Notes: generated by a model from the sequence alone, not told the origin. DNA of 64,000 bases from Zea mays (GCF_902167145.1 NC_050096.1:158533825-158597824), one strand, 5' to 3'; positions 48,621 through 59,622 are shown, numbered from the stretch's first letter. Numbers and translations: made by a program.

Positions 48621-49361
48621 TGAAGCATGTTGCTCATGTACGGTGAGCTCTCGCTCCTTGTTCCTGCAACTGTTACTCACACCTCACGTACGTACGCCTA
48701 GTAAATAAAGAATGACAAAACCTGAAACCGCAAGATCTTCAGCATTTTTTTAGTTGTACAAAAATACAAACTCGTGAGGATGACTATTTCATTTCTTCTG
48801 TATTTTTTAGTTGTACAAAAATATTTTATTATGTATTTAACAACTATTTGCAATTTATTGCAAAAATACGGGTGTAATAAATTATATTAATATGGTTGCA
48901 AAAATATATGTAATAAGATATAGATGATAAAATTTAGAAGATGTTGTTGGAGACGTTGAACATATATAGGACATAATTTCTTATAGTGTGATGTAAAGGA
49001 CAGAAAATATTTTTTAAAGGATAAAATTTAAAGAACGTTGATACAGCCTTAGAGGCTACTGACTGACTGTTTGAAATTAGGCGCCTCGATCCTCTTCAGT
49101 TTGCGCACAAGCTAATTGGCCCTTGGTAGTTCAAGTGCTGATGATGGCCCTTAGACGACAGAACAAGCAATAATAAGCATGGACCATCATCTACTTCACC
49201 TCCACTCGGGTTTCAGCAGCACCCGAGAGGCCGAGATGTATGCTGATATGCCGTGACGTGCATGATGAAGTAAGCTAGCTGCAGGTGAGATGTGATGTAA
49301 GGTTCGGCGGGCTATATATATAGCAGATTCCCCACCATGGGTCTACGACGCCCCCGCCCAC
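48621..49361. other. Low-information AT-rich stretch
   Basis: No coding region, RNA gene or clear transposon ends were found. A TATATATATA tract lies at about 49313. This begins the part of the window that looks lower-copy. Confidence 0.4.
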
Positions 49362-49502
49362 CACAAGTTGTTTAGTCTTTTTAAGGACTAATTTAGAAGC
49401 TAAAATCCGCTCTCGGATTCCCGGATTGAGTGCAAAATTAGCTCATTTTCCTACTCAATCTCTGGGAATCCCAGAGATAATTTAAGTTTCCAAACTAGCC
49501 CT
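49362..49502. mobile_element. Possible small fold-back MITE
   Basis: About 140 bp able to form a hairpin (GGATTCCCGGATTGAGT against ACTCAATCTCTGGGAATCC). Ends resembling TTTAGT and AAACTAGCCC are compatible with a short non-autonomous DNA element. Terminal repeats and TSD are not convincing. Confidence 0.4.
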
Positions 49503-49893
49503 AAGAGTGTGTTTGGTTTCTTTGATTAAAAGTTTTAGTCCATGTTAAACTGAATGTTTGAATGATAATTATTAAAATTTAGTCTGTGTTAAATCAAATG
49601 TTTGAATAACAATTCTAAGTATTAAATTATTAAGTATAATTAATTATATAAAAGAAGCCTAAACCACAAGATAAAATGTATTAAGTCTAATGAATCCATG
49701 GTTAGTAAATGTTCACTATAGCATGACATGATTAAACTGTAGACTAATTAGCCTTAATATGCTTGTCTTACCGTTTAATCTTTATTTACGTAATTAGTTC
49801 TAATAATTAGACTATATTTAACACTTCTAACTAGTGTTCAAATATCAAATGTGACAAGACTAAAATTTAGTTTAGTGGAACCAAAAGGGCCTT
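49503..49893. mobile_element. Probable MITE, about 390 bp
   Basis: Ends GAGTGTGTTTGGTTTC and (complement of right end) GGCCCTTTTGGTTCC form imperfect inverted repeats. The interior is AT-rich with an AGTCTAATGAATCCATGG segment common in grass hAT-like MITEs. TSDs are unclear, so the superfamily is an inference. Confidence 0.5.
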
Positions 49894-49943
49894 AAACATG
49901 TACACTGTGCTTTGCTTCTTCTAGTGGAACCAAAAGGCAGTTG

Positions 49944-50010
49944 TCAAGATTCAAACTATGGTCTATAGAAAGAGAGCACTTGTCTCTAACCACTACACCT
50001 CAGGTTGGTT
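49944..50010 (-). other. tRNA-like / SINE-type RNA polymerase III promoter remnant
   Basis: The minus strand has an A-box-like GGTGTAGTGGTTAGAG and, about 40 bases later, a B-box-like GTTTGAATCTT. The spacing fits a tRNA-derived sequence, but no full cloverleaf can be made. Probably a SINE head or degraded tRNA. Confidence 0.35.
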
Positions 50011-50428
50011 TGTGTTGTACTGAGAAACCGTAGCATGCATTGCGCAAACAACTAATCAGATGGTTTGCTTGCACGCTTGCACAGAAGGACTACTTGCACA
50101 GCAGTCGTTGACATGTAGTGCATACACTCTTATTTTTTTCTGTTTTATCTCGAGCAATGTCGCTAAAACTAGGTAATGCTATGAAGGTTGTGTGCGAACT
50201 GCGAAGACGCCGAAACAGAAAGCCTTTTGCATTCCCCCCCAAAAGAAAAGAAAAGAAGTGCGCGTGCCTAGCTACACCTTCTTCACCCTTGAAACCTTTG
50301 GTGGTGAACTGGTGATGGTCCTAACATGATTGCGCTGCATACTCGAAGCTAAAGGTGCACTCCTCCCACCCATCAACCTTTGTTCGCGCGATTGCAACAT
50401 AGCTCTGTGCCGTGCACCGAGCGCGCAC

Positions 50429-50436
50429 TATATGAA
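50429..50436 (+). promoter_or_regulatory. Candidate TATA box of the peptide gene
   Basis: TATATGAA, about 115 bp upstream of the ATG at 50545. The position is plausible for a plant promoter with a short 5' UTR. Confidence 0.4.
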
Positions 50437-50544
50437 GACCCAAACGGCCCAGCTCTAGCTAGACAAACGTCTCACACCACCAGACGAGGACGACGACCCC
50501 AGCGTTCCCCTAGAAACAACCGAGTCGATCGGTCGTGCACGACG

Positions 50545-50933
50545 ATGCTGGCAGCCAGCAGCATGCCTCTCGCCGTCCCCCTTTTCCTGCTCGTTGTCGT
50601 CGCATCCGCGGTCCCGGCCACCGCTGAGTACAGCGGCGCCAGGATGGTGATCATCCGCAGCGGCCCCGGGACAAGGGTCGGCGGCGGCGCTGCCGGTGCC
50701 CAGAGTAACAAGTGGCGGCGGCACTACCGGCGTCTGGAGGACGAGGTGGCGCCGGAGCTCGGCGGCCTGCTGGGGGCGGGCGGCAGCGCGGCGGCAGTAT
50801 CGACTACCGCGTCCTCGACAAGAACACGTCAGGTTGCGTGAAAGGCAACCAGTGCGCCACCAAGGGTTCTGGTGGGTCCTACACCCGGCCATGCATGTAC
50901 AAGGAAGGATGCCCCAACGGCCCCACTGACTGA
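50545..50933 (+). pseudogene. Small secreted cysteine-rich (RALF-like) peptide precursor, frameshifted
   Basis: The ATG at 50545 opens a signal peptide (basic-free start, hydrophobic VPLFLLVVVASA core, cleavage likely after PATA before EYSG). A basic, propeptide-like region with RRLEDEVAPELGG follows. At about 50790-50800, in a run of GGC/GCG triplets, the frame must shift by one base to enter the conserved C-terminus: IDYRVLDKNTSGC, then four Cys spaced C-x5-C-x12-C-x5-C (GSYTRPCMYKEGC), with TGA at 50931-50933. The Y-x-x-L before the first Cys and the last three Cys spacings resemble RALF peptides; the first spacing is shorter. Without the shift the original frame ends at 50841 with no Cys. 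A one-base deletion, sequencing error or allele-specific lesion would each explain it. This is the only convincing host-type gene in the window. Confidence 0.55.
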
Positions 50934-51252
50934 CCGGCCGGCGGCCGGCGTTGCCAACAAATCGAGAGGGGCCATGCGTGTGGCGGACTGCCGGTCAGGC
51001 ACTGTGTCCGATCGCTGCTTAATGCTGGCCGCACGCTAAATAAGCTACGGAAACATTCTACGTACGTTATGTATTTGCTAGCAGTCTAGCAGATGTCCAT
51101 GCGCTGCTACTGCTAGGGGCCGAGGGTTTAAAAATTTCAGTCTAGCAGATGTCATAAAATTTGGAGCTGGAGGCTGAAACTATGATAAGCTCCAGACTGG
51201 ATTTCGTGGAGCCCAGTTACAAGATTCGTCGTAGTGAAGAATTTTGAACACG

Positions 51253-51375
51253 TTAGGGTTGATTTGGTGACAAAGGGATCACGGGAGGATTAAGGGCATT
51301 GACAGAGAAATAAATTAATTTCCCCCCAATCCCCTCCAATCCCTCTGTAATCCCTGGTCACCAAATCAGTTCTTA
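51253..51375. mobile_element. Tourist-like MITE, 117 bp plus TTA duplications
   Basis: The element at 51256-51372 begins GGGTTGATTTGGTGAC and ends GTCACCAAATCAGTTC, forming inverted repeats that extend over ~30 bp (GGGATCACGGGAGG against CCCTCCAATCCC). It is flanked by TTA on both sides, the PIF/Harbinger (Tourist) target. Confidence 0.8.
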
Positions 51376-51419
51376 AAGTGATGTGCTTCCCGGCCGATCA
51401 ATCATGACAAGATCGTATC

Positions 51420-51464
51420 ATAACAAGATCGAACAATCTATATAAAACTCGATGTCATAACAAG
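51420..51464 (+). repeat. 37-bp tandem repeat, left part
   Basis: One copy of ATAACAAGATCGAACAATCT plus ATATAAAACTCGATGTC (51420-51456) and the first eight bases of the next. The second copy is split by the CACTA element and resumes at 53686; a third follows at 53715-53750. Confidence 0.75.
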
Positions 51465-53682
51465 CACTACTACAGGTATCCTCTATACAGGCGGTCGAAA
51501 TAGCCTCTACACAGGCGGTTCCAGGAACCGCTTGTGGTGCACCGCCTGTGATGTAAAACAACATCACAGGCGGTCAATCCAAAACCGCCTGTGATAGACA
51601 CACATCACAGGCGGTCCAGTTTAAAAGAACCGCCTGTGATAGTCACACATCACAGGCGGTCCGGTTTAAAAGAACCGCCTGTGATAGACACACATCACAG
51701 GCGGTTTTAATTATAAACCGCCTGTATTTCCCAGATTCATATACAGAAGCAGATTCATATATATTTTCCAGATTCATATACAGAAACAGAATTAATAACA
51801 GCCTGTGATTCAAACACAGATTCAAACACATATTCATCATACAAAGATTCAAACATCCCCATATATAGCAGGTTCAATACATAGATTCATCCACATATAT
51901 ATCAAGTTCCATCATACACAGATTTATACACATCAAGTTGCATAACAACTCAACATCTCAAAGTTCCATAGACAACTAAACATCTAAAGTTCCTAACTAA
52001 AGACCTAAACACTGTGTGATATTGTGTACAAACTTAGTTCTGGGAATTTTTGCAAATTTCCATTTACATTGTAGAATAGCCCTTGTTGATGAAGAACTTC
52101 ACGGCGCATAAAGTAAAGCAAGTCTCTTACAACCTTAGCCACGCCGGTGGAAACCATATCTCTTTCTAACCATTCAGCATTGATCTTAGATTTAGGAACC
52201 TGCAATGAAAGCAAAAAGCAATCGGTGCTAAGAGTAATGTGATGAGCAACAATATAACATAAAAATTGCAATATAGACAATGATAGCGAACTTACATCCT
52301 CACGATTGACCATGTAATGGAAGGTGACACGACACCATTCGCATACATAATAACCGCACAGGACAGTACCCGGAGGTTGTTTGTCACCAAATGGAAATAA
52401 TGATATTGACAAATTAGGCTTGTCCTCTCGATGTTCGCCGCCAAGATCTTTCCAATAAAAACGGTATGCACTGCATATAAGAATAGCATTGTGAGATTAA
52501 GAATACATTTGTTAAGTTGTAATAAGTACAAGTGTGCAATAATAATCATACTTCTCTAAAATCTTCAAGAAGTCATTATACGTAGCCTTTTCCATTCTCA
52601 GTGAGTCGAAGACCACGACTTTACCATCCTTTGGCCAGATCATGATACAAATGTAGTGGTCACTATATAGACATTGACGAAAACACATGTTAATATCACG
52701 ATTGCCATAATTTATAGTTCAAAATTAAACCATGTCGATAACTTACTTAAAGTGGTGCGGAGCTATTATTAAGTCCTTGCCATGTTGTACATGATTATAC
52801 ATGGCTCGTCCAATGTATGCCGCCATTACCTTCATTTTCTTTCTCTGATTCTGTTTGACGGCTTTCTCAAATTCAGCATCGTCCAAGTCTTTGTATTCTT
52901 CTCCTTGCCTCCGAGCAACTACTTTGTAGCGAGCTTGGGATATCATCAACGGGTCAAGAAACCCTGTCTTAAGTTGTTTCTTCTTATCATCCATGTATTG
53001 CATCCTACGTGTAATAGTGTTAATCGTTAGACTCTCGTTTCATTTGTGCGTGTACAAAACTAACAAATATGAAAGTTTAGAGGTACTTACAAGCAGAAGA
53101 GGGTTAAGTAGTTCGTTTCCATCCTTTGTCGGTGGTACAACGACCAGAGATCGTCAAAGAATAAATGCCGCACAGGATTTATATGATCATTGCTCCAAAA
53201 TGCATCTTCTGGCACAACAAATGTGAATTCCTCGAGTTTGTATTTGTTGCTAGCCATCATGTACCACTCATGCATTCTAATCTCCGGAGTCGACAACTTA
53301 GAAAGTTGCACCGTCGTTAAGAACGGCCTCCCATTCACAAATTTAGGAGGAACATCCTCCTTCTTGTATACCGAGATATTGGTTTTAAGACGTAATGATT
53401 CTCGAGTATGAATCATTCCATCTTCTTCCCATACTTCGAAATTGTCTATTTGGGCCGGCCGTGTGCCTACTCCATGAGATGCTGATACTGCTTTTGATTG
53501 ATTAGTCATAACTCTCTGCAATTTATGCAGGTAGCGTGCCACTGATTCTTAACAAAAACCGCTTGTGATACTATTACATCACAGGCGTACTAAACCGCCT
53601 GGGACATCACAGGCGGTTTTCTAACCGAACCGCCTGTGATGTAAAAATCCTACCGCTTGTATAGAGCCAAATTGTACTAGTG
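51465..53682 (-). mobile_element. Non-autonomous CACTA (En/Spm) element carrying a protease gene
   Basis: The 2,218-bp element has ends CACTACTACAGG... and ...TTGTACTAGTG (inverted CACTAGTACAA) and the 3-bp TSD AAG at 51462-51464 and 53683-53685. Both subterminal regions hold repeated, inverted copies of ACCGCCTGTGATG / CATCACAGGCGGT (about 51490-51725 and 53560-53660), the usual binding array for CACTA transposase. There is no TNP2-like transposase. The interior is a five-exon C48 peptidase-like gene on the minus strand. Confidence 0.9.
52005..53509 (-). CDS. C48/Ulp1-like cysteine protease gene in CACTA element (5 exons)
   Basis: Predicted exons: 53509-53091, 53004-52747, 52662-52552, 52470-52296 and 52199-52005, with GT..AG at every junction and a consistent frame. 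They total 1,158 bases, 385 residues, with no internal stop. Early exons give the helical region (MHEWYMMASNKYKLEEFTF, DLWSLYHRQRM). The C-terminal half has the Ulp1/SENP order: His in NDHYICIMIWP, Asp in VVVFDSLRM, Gln and Cys in KQPPGTVLCGYYVCEW. Such domains are known from CACTA and other plant DNA transposons and are related to SUMO/ubiquitin-like deconjugating enzymes. The start is uncertain: the frame is open upstream of the ATG to a GTG at 53542, then meets the subterminal repeats. Expression is unproven. Confidence 0.75.
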
Positions 53683-53685
53683 AAG

Positions 53686-53750
53686 ATCGAACAATCTATA
53701 TAACACTCGATATCATAACAAGATAGAACAATCTATATAAAACTCGATGG
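53686..53750 (+). repeat. 37-bp tandem repeat, right part
   Basis: Remainder of the copy split by the CACTA element (53686-53714) and a further copy, ATAACAAGATAGAACAATCT onward, at 53715-53750. Confidence 0.7.
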
Positions 53751-54394
53751 CTCCAACAGGGTTGGCTGATTGGAGACTAGATGTGGTAATGGATCATTAT
53801 CCAAATGTTTCTTTAATATTCGTTTGAGTCTTTAATTAATTTTAGTTCAAATATGAATAAAAATTAAGCCTGATATTTATCTTTTATAATGTAAAATTTA
53901 GAGACCATTAATAAGACCCTTATTGGCAACAGAAAGTTGATAGAAATGTGGAAGGACGAATCTTTGTGGCTCTACAAGTGCTACTACAGAACGAGTCGAT
54001 GTAAAAACAGTTAGCCAAGGCAAACAATTGAAAATCTCTTCATGACATGTACCATTAAATTTTAGAGTATAATCATGGTCTAGAATTGATAAATGTTTCT
54101 TGCATGCCAAACATGTGTAAGACCTAAATTTTGGAATGAATAAAGCATGAAGTTAATTTGTATGAGAGTACTCCTTCATGTTAGATGCTATGGTACGTGC
54201 CTTGGATCGATTTCTAAGTCCCTAGAATACCAATCTGTAACTGGAAGAAAAAACTCGATGATGAGTAGATCTGTTCTACTGAGAGGAATAGAGAAACACA
54301 CCTTTGTTGTTGTTGTTGGAGAGTTGTCTCTGTTGTAGTCTTCATTCTGTTGCACTGCAGAGGAGCAGCAGGCATCGGTATCCGAGCCGCTATT
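53751..54394. other. AT-rich spacer, no gene seen
   Basis: No recognisable coding, RNA or transposon-end sequence. A short TGTTGTTGTTG run lies at about 54304. Confidence 0.4.
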
Positions 54395-54974
54395 GTTGAT
54401 CACTTTTTTTATTGCTGTGAACCAAAAACGAGGCAACACAATTGTTAAACGTTAAGGACCTTCGTCCTTCGAAGCATTATCTTCTTTCGGATATAATGGT
54501 CTTCGGACGAAGGTCATGAGAAGAACAAGTCTTCATCATTCATAAATGTAAGAATATACATGCAAAATGTGATGTCATGTCCCATATTTATTTCATAATA
54601 AATGTATAATTATTATCAAAGTTTACATTGATACCTTCGACTTGTTTGAAGGTGATGACGCGAGAGCAATTACAATTCAGTGTGAACAGTACGAGTGGTA
54701 CTGTTTACCTATTTATAGGCACGGGACACAGCCCGAATAAAAATACATTTATGACCTTAACATGTACACATAATTCTAATACAAAACATCAGGGGTTAAC
54801 TAGTCTTTTCCTCCTAGACTCAACATTATGTTTGACCTTCGTCGCCACCTTAAGCCGAAGTTGTCATCCTTCGCCTCTTTACACATCTTTGTTGTAGCTT
54901 CGACATTCAATCTTATTGCTTACAGAGGGTATCTTCATCTTGAGGACCTTCGGCAGAGAAGGAGACCCCCAACA
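54395..54974. repeat. LTR-like block A (TGTTG...CCCCCAACA)
   Basis: About 580 bp, bounded by TGTTGATC and ACCCCCAACA, followed by AGTAGCCCC-like sequence. Related but clearly diverged from block B at 58638-59307; both contain GTTAAACGTTAA, CCTTCGTCCTT and GAAGCATTAT in order. A TATA-like palindrome CTATTTATAG at about 54710-54719 could act on either strand. CTTCGG/CGAAGG motifs are frequent. Confidence 0.55.
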
Positions 54975-55175
54975 GTAGCCCCATCGCGGTGCTAGGTCAT
55001 TTTTTCATAACGAGCTCGATCCATGAAAAGCACGAAGGCTTCTGGATACCGAAGGTCCGAAAAACACCTTCCCTGAGCTTGTTATTAAAAACGAATAAAA
55101 AATTTATGGTGCTTACCGGTCCACCGATCAATCAGTACGCGTGTTTCGGCGGTTCGCCTTCTTCACCTGTGGGGC

Positions 55176-55183
55176 TATATAAA
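55176..55183 (+). promoter_or_regulatory. TATA box of transposon-protein gene A
   Basis: TATATAAA, 165 bp upstream of the ATG at 55348. Unit B has TATAAATA at a matching distance (159 bp) from its ATG. Confidence 0.6.
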
Positions 55184-55347
55184 CAGATGAGTTGGTGAGA
55201 AGTTACCACATCATTCATTGTTATTGCGTCGTTGTGCTGTTGAAAATTTTTACTGAAGCCGAAGCTCTCTGTTTTCTGTGCACTTGTTGTGTAAGCTTCG
55301 GACAAATGTCCAATTAGTTGAATCTAGCTTTGTCTCATAGAAATGAA

Positions 55348-58280
55348 ATGGCTAGAGTCAGGTCTACTGCCAGAGTAACAAACAAAGGAGAAGCTGAAGC
55401 TACTGAGACGACCCCTATCTCAAAAATGATGAAACATTCTAGGTTAGTTGTACGAGAAGAAGAATAGTCTGCTCCGACAAAAGATGTTGCTATTGCCGAA
55501 GCTAAACCAACTATTGCCGAAGCTGAAAGTGATGATGAAGAAGATGATGTCATTTTGAGTCCGAGCAAGCCTAGCCACATTGAGTTTGGAAAATCTACAG
55601 TTAAGACGGAAGATTTGGTTTTAATGGAGAAATTAGGATATTTTGGAGAAAATGATGATGAACTGATACGGTTTGCTGGGGAAGAAGTGGTTCTAGAACC
55701 AAGAAATGACGAAGTCGTTGTTTTCAAGAGCTTCTTCAGAGTAGGACTTTGGTTCCCTCTATATGAAATGATCGGTGAAGTTTTAAGAAAGTTTGAAATC
55801 TACCTTCAACTAACCCCAAATGCTATAGCCAGACTCAGTGTGTACATATGGGCTTTACAAAGTCAAGGAAAAGCTGCTAATGGCGAAGGATTTTGCAGAG
55901 TACACGAACTCGATTACTAGACTAAGACTAGGGCTGATGGACTGCATAAGAACTTCGAGTGTTACAATTTTGCATATCGAAAGGATACTAAGGCTCCTGT
56001 GATTGGATATCGCACCAAGTGGCTAACTGGCTATACAAGTGAATGGTTTTATGTGAAAGCTGGTGACAAGAAAAGGGAAAAGCTTATGACTATGGTGATG
56101 AGTCCCCTGAGATTGAGCTTCGGCATGACACGTCCATTGTGCAACATGCAACTCGGCTCCCCCTGCCAGTTAGCCGAAGTGGAATTTAGAGTCGTAGTAG
56201 AGCACATTAGTACTTGAGATTTGGTGTAAGAATACCTGGCCAAAAAAAACCTTTCCAACATCTAGTGGGTGGGGGATGCCGAAGAAGAAAGAAGAAGGGA
56301 AAAAAATTTGAGATCATTTGGTTGCCATACCAGTTTAAGTTTCAATATTCTTTCCGTGGCCCTTGTGCCGAATGGTTGGAAATGATAGAGACAATGTGCA
56401 ATGAGATCCTTGGGAATTATACGAAGAAGGAGGATCAATTGATGATAGCTGCCTTCGGCACTCAGAAAAAACGAAGGTTGAACCGAGTGATGAACGCCCT
56501 TAACTTCGAGTACCCAGACTACGAAGGACTTGATGAAGGACCTGGGGGAGCAAAGAAAAAGAGGGTTGTAAGCATTTTGAAAAGACAAGCCATGCGGTTC
56601 ATTGAAAAAGATAAGAGGACTGCTAAAAACAAAAAAAAATCAGCGGAGCTGAAGGTTATGGCTCTCAAAATACGAAAGTCCTCAATCTTGGCCCCTGCTG
56701 AGGTGAAGGTACAAGATGTACCAGATAAGACTGCTGGCACCTCTTCGTCCTCCTCTGCAGACATTACAGAAATATCGAAGGTAATGACTGAACCTTTCTT
56801 GTTTGCTATGCTAAGTCCCCTGGGGTCGGATCTGACAAGCTTATTGTAGTTAAAGGAGAAGGGGGCTGAGAAAGGCGCGAAAGGGGAGAAGAAGGTTGCT
56901 TCGGCAACTGGGGGAAATGAGGGGGTCAGAAGAAACAACGCATGATGGCTGTGATGAAGGCTATCCATAATACCCCGCCCCTGGTCTCGGCAGAAAAAAA
57001 GTGTTGCCCCTGCTAATGCCGAAGCTGATGAAGCGGCCCTGAAGCTGAAAATAGCGGAGGCCCTCTTGGAACCACAATGTTAAAGATTGACAGGATTATA
57101 GGTGATGTGGTTCCCGAGAGGGAAATGGCTGAAGTGAACACTGATAGGGCTTCACCCTTAAGAATGAAAGAATTGGAAGGAGTTTCTTCGGAGGATATAG
57201 AGTTGGACCTACAACACTTGGGTGGCCAGGAACTCTCCGAAGAAGATATCTCTGAGTTAAAAGAATTTGTTATTGCTGGCGGCTACAAGTCTAGATCTGT
57301 GCTCTTTGGTGGTGTCGACGAGGAGATTCTAGGGTGCATCCTTGACCGTGCCTGAGCAAAAACTGTCAATACTTTATTAAGGAGCATCGGATTCCCGAAG
57401 CTTGAACAAGATCTCAGCAATTATAGGAGACAACATATTACTGGGAGCTTTCTATTCGAATTTTAAGGTATAAACTTTAATGTTTACCTCTTCGACTTAT
57501 TAATTTTTAAATTTCAAGAGTTTTGGGCTAACGTGACTTCGGCTTTTTTAACAGAGCCTACTATTGAGCAAAGCTTTAAAGCTACAACAGGAAAACAAAG
57601 ATAGCAAAAATGAGCTTGTTATCAGTAACTTGGAAGAAAGAGTGAAAGAACTTGAAAATCTTCTTGAATTAAAAGATTCAAAGATTAAGACAAACGAAGC
57701 AGACTTGGCCGAAGCTCACCTTCGGATTAAGGATCAAGCTACTCGACTTTCTGATCAAAACAAATAGCTTGAAGAAGCACATTCAAATTTAAAGGAAGTT
57801 GGAATCCGTTATGAGCATGAGGTTAAAGGTTTAAATGATAAAGTCAAAGCCAAAGCAGAGAAAAGTTCTAAATTATCTGAAGCCCTTAAAATGCTTCGGG
57901 ACACATGCTCTGGCTTCGCAACTTTATGCTCCCTTCGCCTGCGCGAGATTTTTAGTTCAGTTGGGGCAATGTCAGGAGAAGAGAAATATTATGCCGATGA
58001 TATTCTGAAGGCGCTTGAGTTTGTAGAAAAAGAAATCAATGAATTTGACAAAGTGATGGAGGGGCACAGAGATTTTTGTGCCCTAGTCGCTGCTCGAGGA
58101 ACGCCAAATATATTTGCAAAACCTGTGTGTAAGCATTTGAGAGATGTTAACAAGCCCACCTTCACTATCTCCCCAGCTGACCTTGAGAATATTCCAAGCG
58201 AAGCTCGAAGAGTGGGTAATAGATTTATTACCAGGATCTAGGCGAAGGGTGGCCATGAACTGGCCGAAAACGAAGCTTGA
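55348..58280 (+). pseudogene. 'Putative gypsy-type transposon' protein gene A (decayed)
   Basis: The ATG at 55348 opens MARVRSTARVTNKGEAEA, an acidic/Ala-rich start with a TAG at 55465. The conserved domain (SFFRVGLWFPLYEM, FEIYLQLTPNAIARLSVYIWALQ, then EWFYVKAGDKK) spans 55555-56215 with another TAG at 55918. A frameshift at about 56214 leads to a second conserved block (56340-56560: EDQLMIAAFGTQKKRRLNRV, YPDYEG). Lys/Glu-rich sequence and a further shifted segment (57077-57467) follow, then an intron (57468-57554, GT..AG). The last exon holds a long coiled coil (57555-57880) and a C-terminal domain to 58280, with TAGs at 57765 and 58239. It resembles, from memory, the grass PF04195 family; the function is unknown. 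Definitely non-functional here. Confidence 0.7.
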
Positions 58281-58637
58281 GCTCTTCTTGACGAAGTATG
58301 AAATAACGTCCTTACCTTTCGACTTCTGTTTTTCTCTGTTTCAAACTGCTAAAACACTTTATATAATAAATTTTTCAAGCTAATGTCGGCGAAGAGTGAA
58401 GAACTAATGCAGAGAAATTTTGGTGTAGTCTTAGAAAATTATTGTAACTTTTGTACAAAAAAATGTATTTATGTAGATAAATTAATGTAATGGGAACAAT
58501 GAAGGGTTGGCTTGTAAAATACTATTACCTTTGCAATCTTACCTTCGACTGTTGTCGTTTGCTTTGTTGTGGACGAAACCACCTTGTTTATTTTGAGCCG
58601 AAGGCAAAAAACACCTTCCCTTCTTTTCGTTCACATC

Positions 58638-59307
58638 TGTTGGGGACTTATTCTCAAGTGCTATGAATTAAGAACAAGACAACACAGAATGTTAAACGTT
58701 AATGTCCTTCGTCCTTTGAAGCATTATTTCCCTTAGGATATAATGATCTTCAGACGAAGGTTATGAAGGACATACCTTCACCAACGTGATATATGTTAAC
58801 AAAAGAAGAAACATATGAGATATAAGAGGCAAGACAAACAATCACATAATATTATTAATTCATTAACAATTTATTCTCTAGAAATACAGGGATAATGCTG
58901 AATTACAAATGTACCTTCGGCTTGATAGAAGATAAAAAGTACAAGCGTGACGTATGAGCAGGTACAAGTCAGCATGAACAGTACAGGGGTACTGTTCATC
59001 TATTTATAGGCACAGGACACAGCCTGTGAGAAATTACAGTTATGCCCTTTACATTTACTATTGACTTATAGAAAAATCTATGAGGACTAGATGGCCTTTT
59101 CTCCTTTAAGTCAGTTCCTTTTTCTGCAATTGGGCCGAAGCTCTCTTGCGCATAGCTTCGGAGCAACGACAACCTTCGTCACGATCATGCTCTTCTCGTC
59201 GTGTATGCTTTTAACTTGAGTCCGAAGGTACCTGTCTATAAGCCATGCTTGAAAGACATTGTTAAATTACGTTTTTGAGGGCCTTTGGAGGACGAAGGCC
59301 CCCACCA
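58638..59307. repeat. LTR-like block B (TGTTGGGG...CCCCCACCA)
   Basis: About 670 bp, homologous in layout to block A, preceded by GGCAAAAAACACCTTCCC-like sequence that recurs at the 3' end of unit B (about 62990). Contains TATTTATAGG at 59001-59010 (block A equivalent at 54709-54719). It is too diverged from block A for the two to be the paired LTRs of one recent element. Confidence 0.55.
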
Positions 59308-59463
59308 GTAGCTCCTCGTAGTATTAATTTGTTTAAGATAACGAATTTAGACTGTGACATGGACGAAGGCCTTAAGCCGAAGGTCCGAAAAAACACCTTC
59401 CCTTTGCTAGAATAGCAACAGCCAATGACAGACGGGACCCTCCAATTTGGGACGTGCCAAGCA

Positions 59464-59471
59464 TATAAATA
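59464..59471 (+). promoter_or_regulatory. TATA box of transposon-protein gene B
   Basis: TATAAATA, 159 bp upstream of the ATG at 59623, mirroring unit A. Confidence 0.6.
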
Positions 59472-59622
59472 AGAACTCACACCAACCACATTTGGTACGC
59501 TGCTTGTGCCATTTGCTTTGTATGCTCAATTTTATAGCTCTTGCTCGCTAACGCTTACTAGTTTCTCAAGCTTTATGAGCTTTTGTTTAAAAGACACATT
59601 TTCGTCATTTCCGAAGGAAGAC

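Noticed and set aside
51490..51725. Regularly spaced repeats that could suggest a CRISPR array
   Set aside because: They are alternating inverted copies inside CACTA ends in a eukaryotic genome; spacers are short and not unique.
54395..59307. Blocks A and B as the two LTRs of a single element
   Set aside because: They differ greatly in sequence and length, no TSD pair was found, and unit B repeats the whole architecture to the right.
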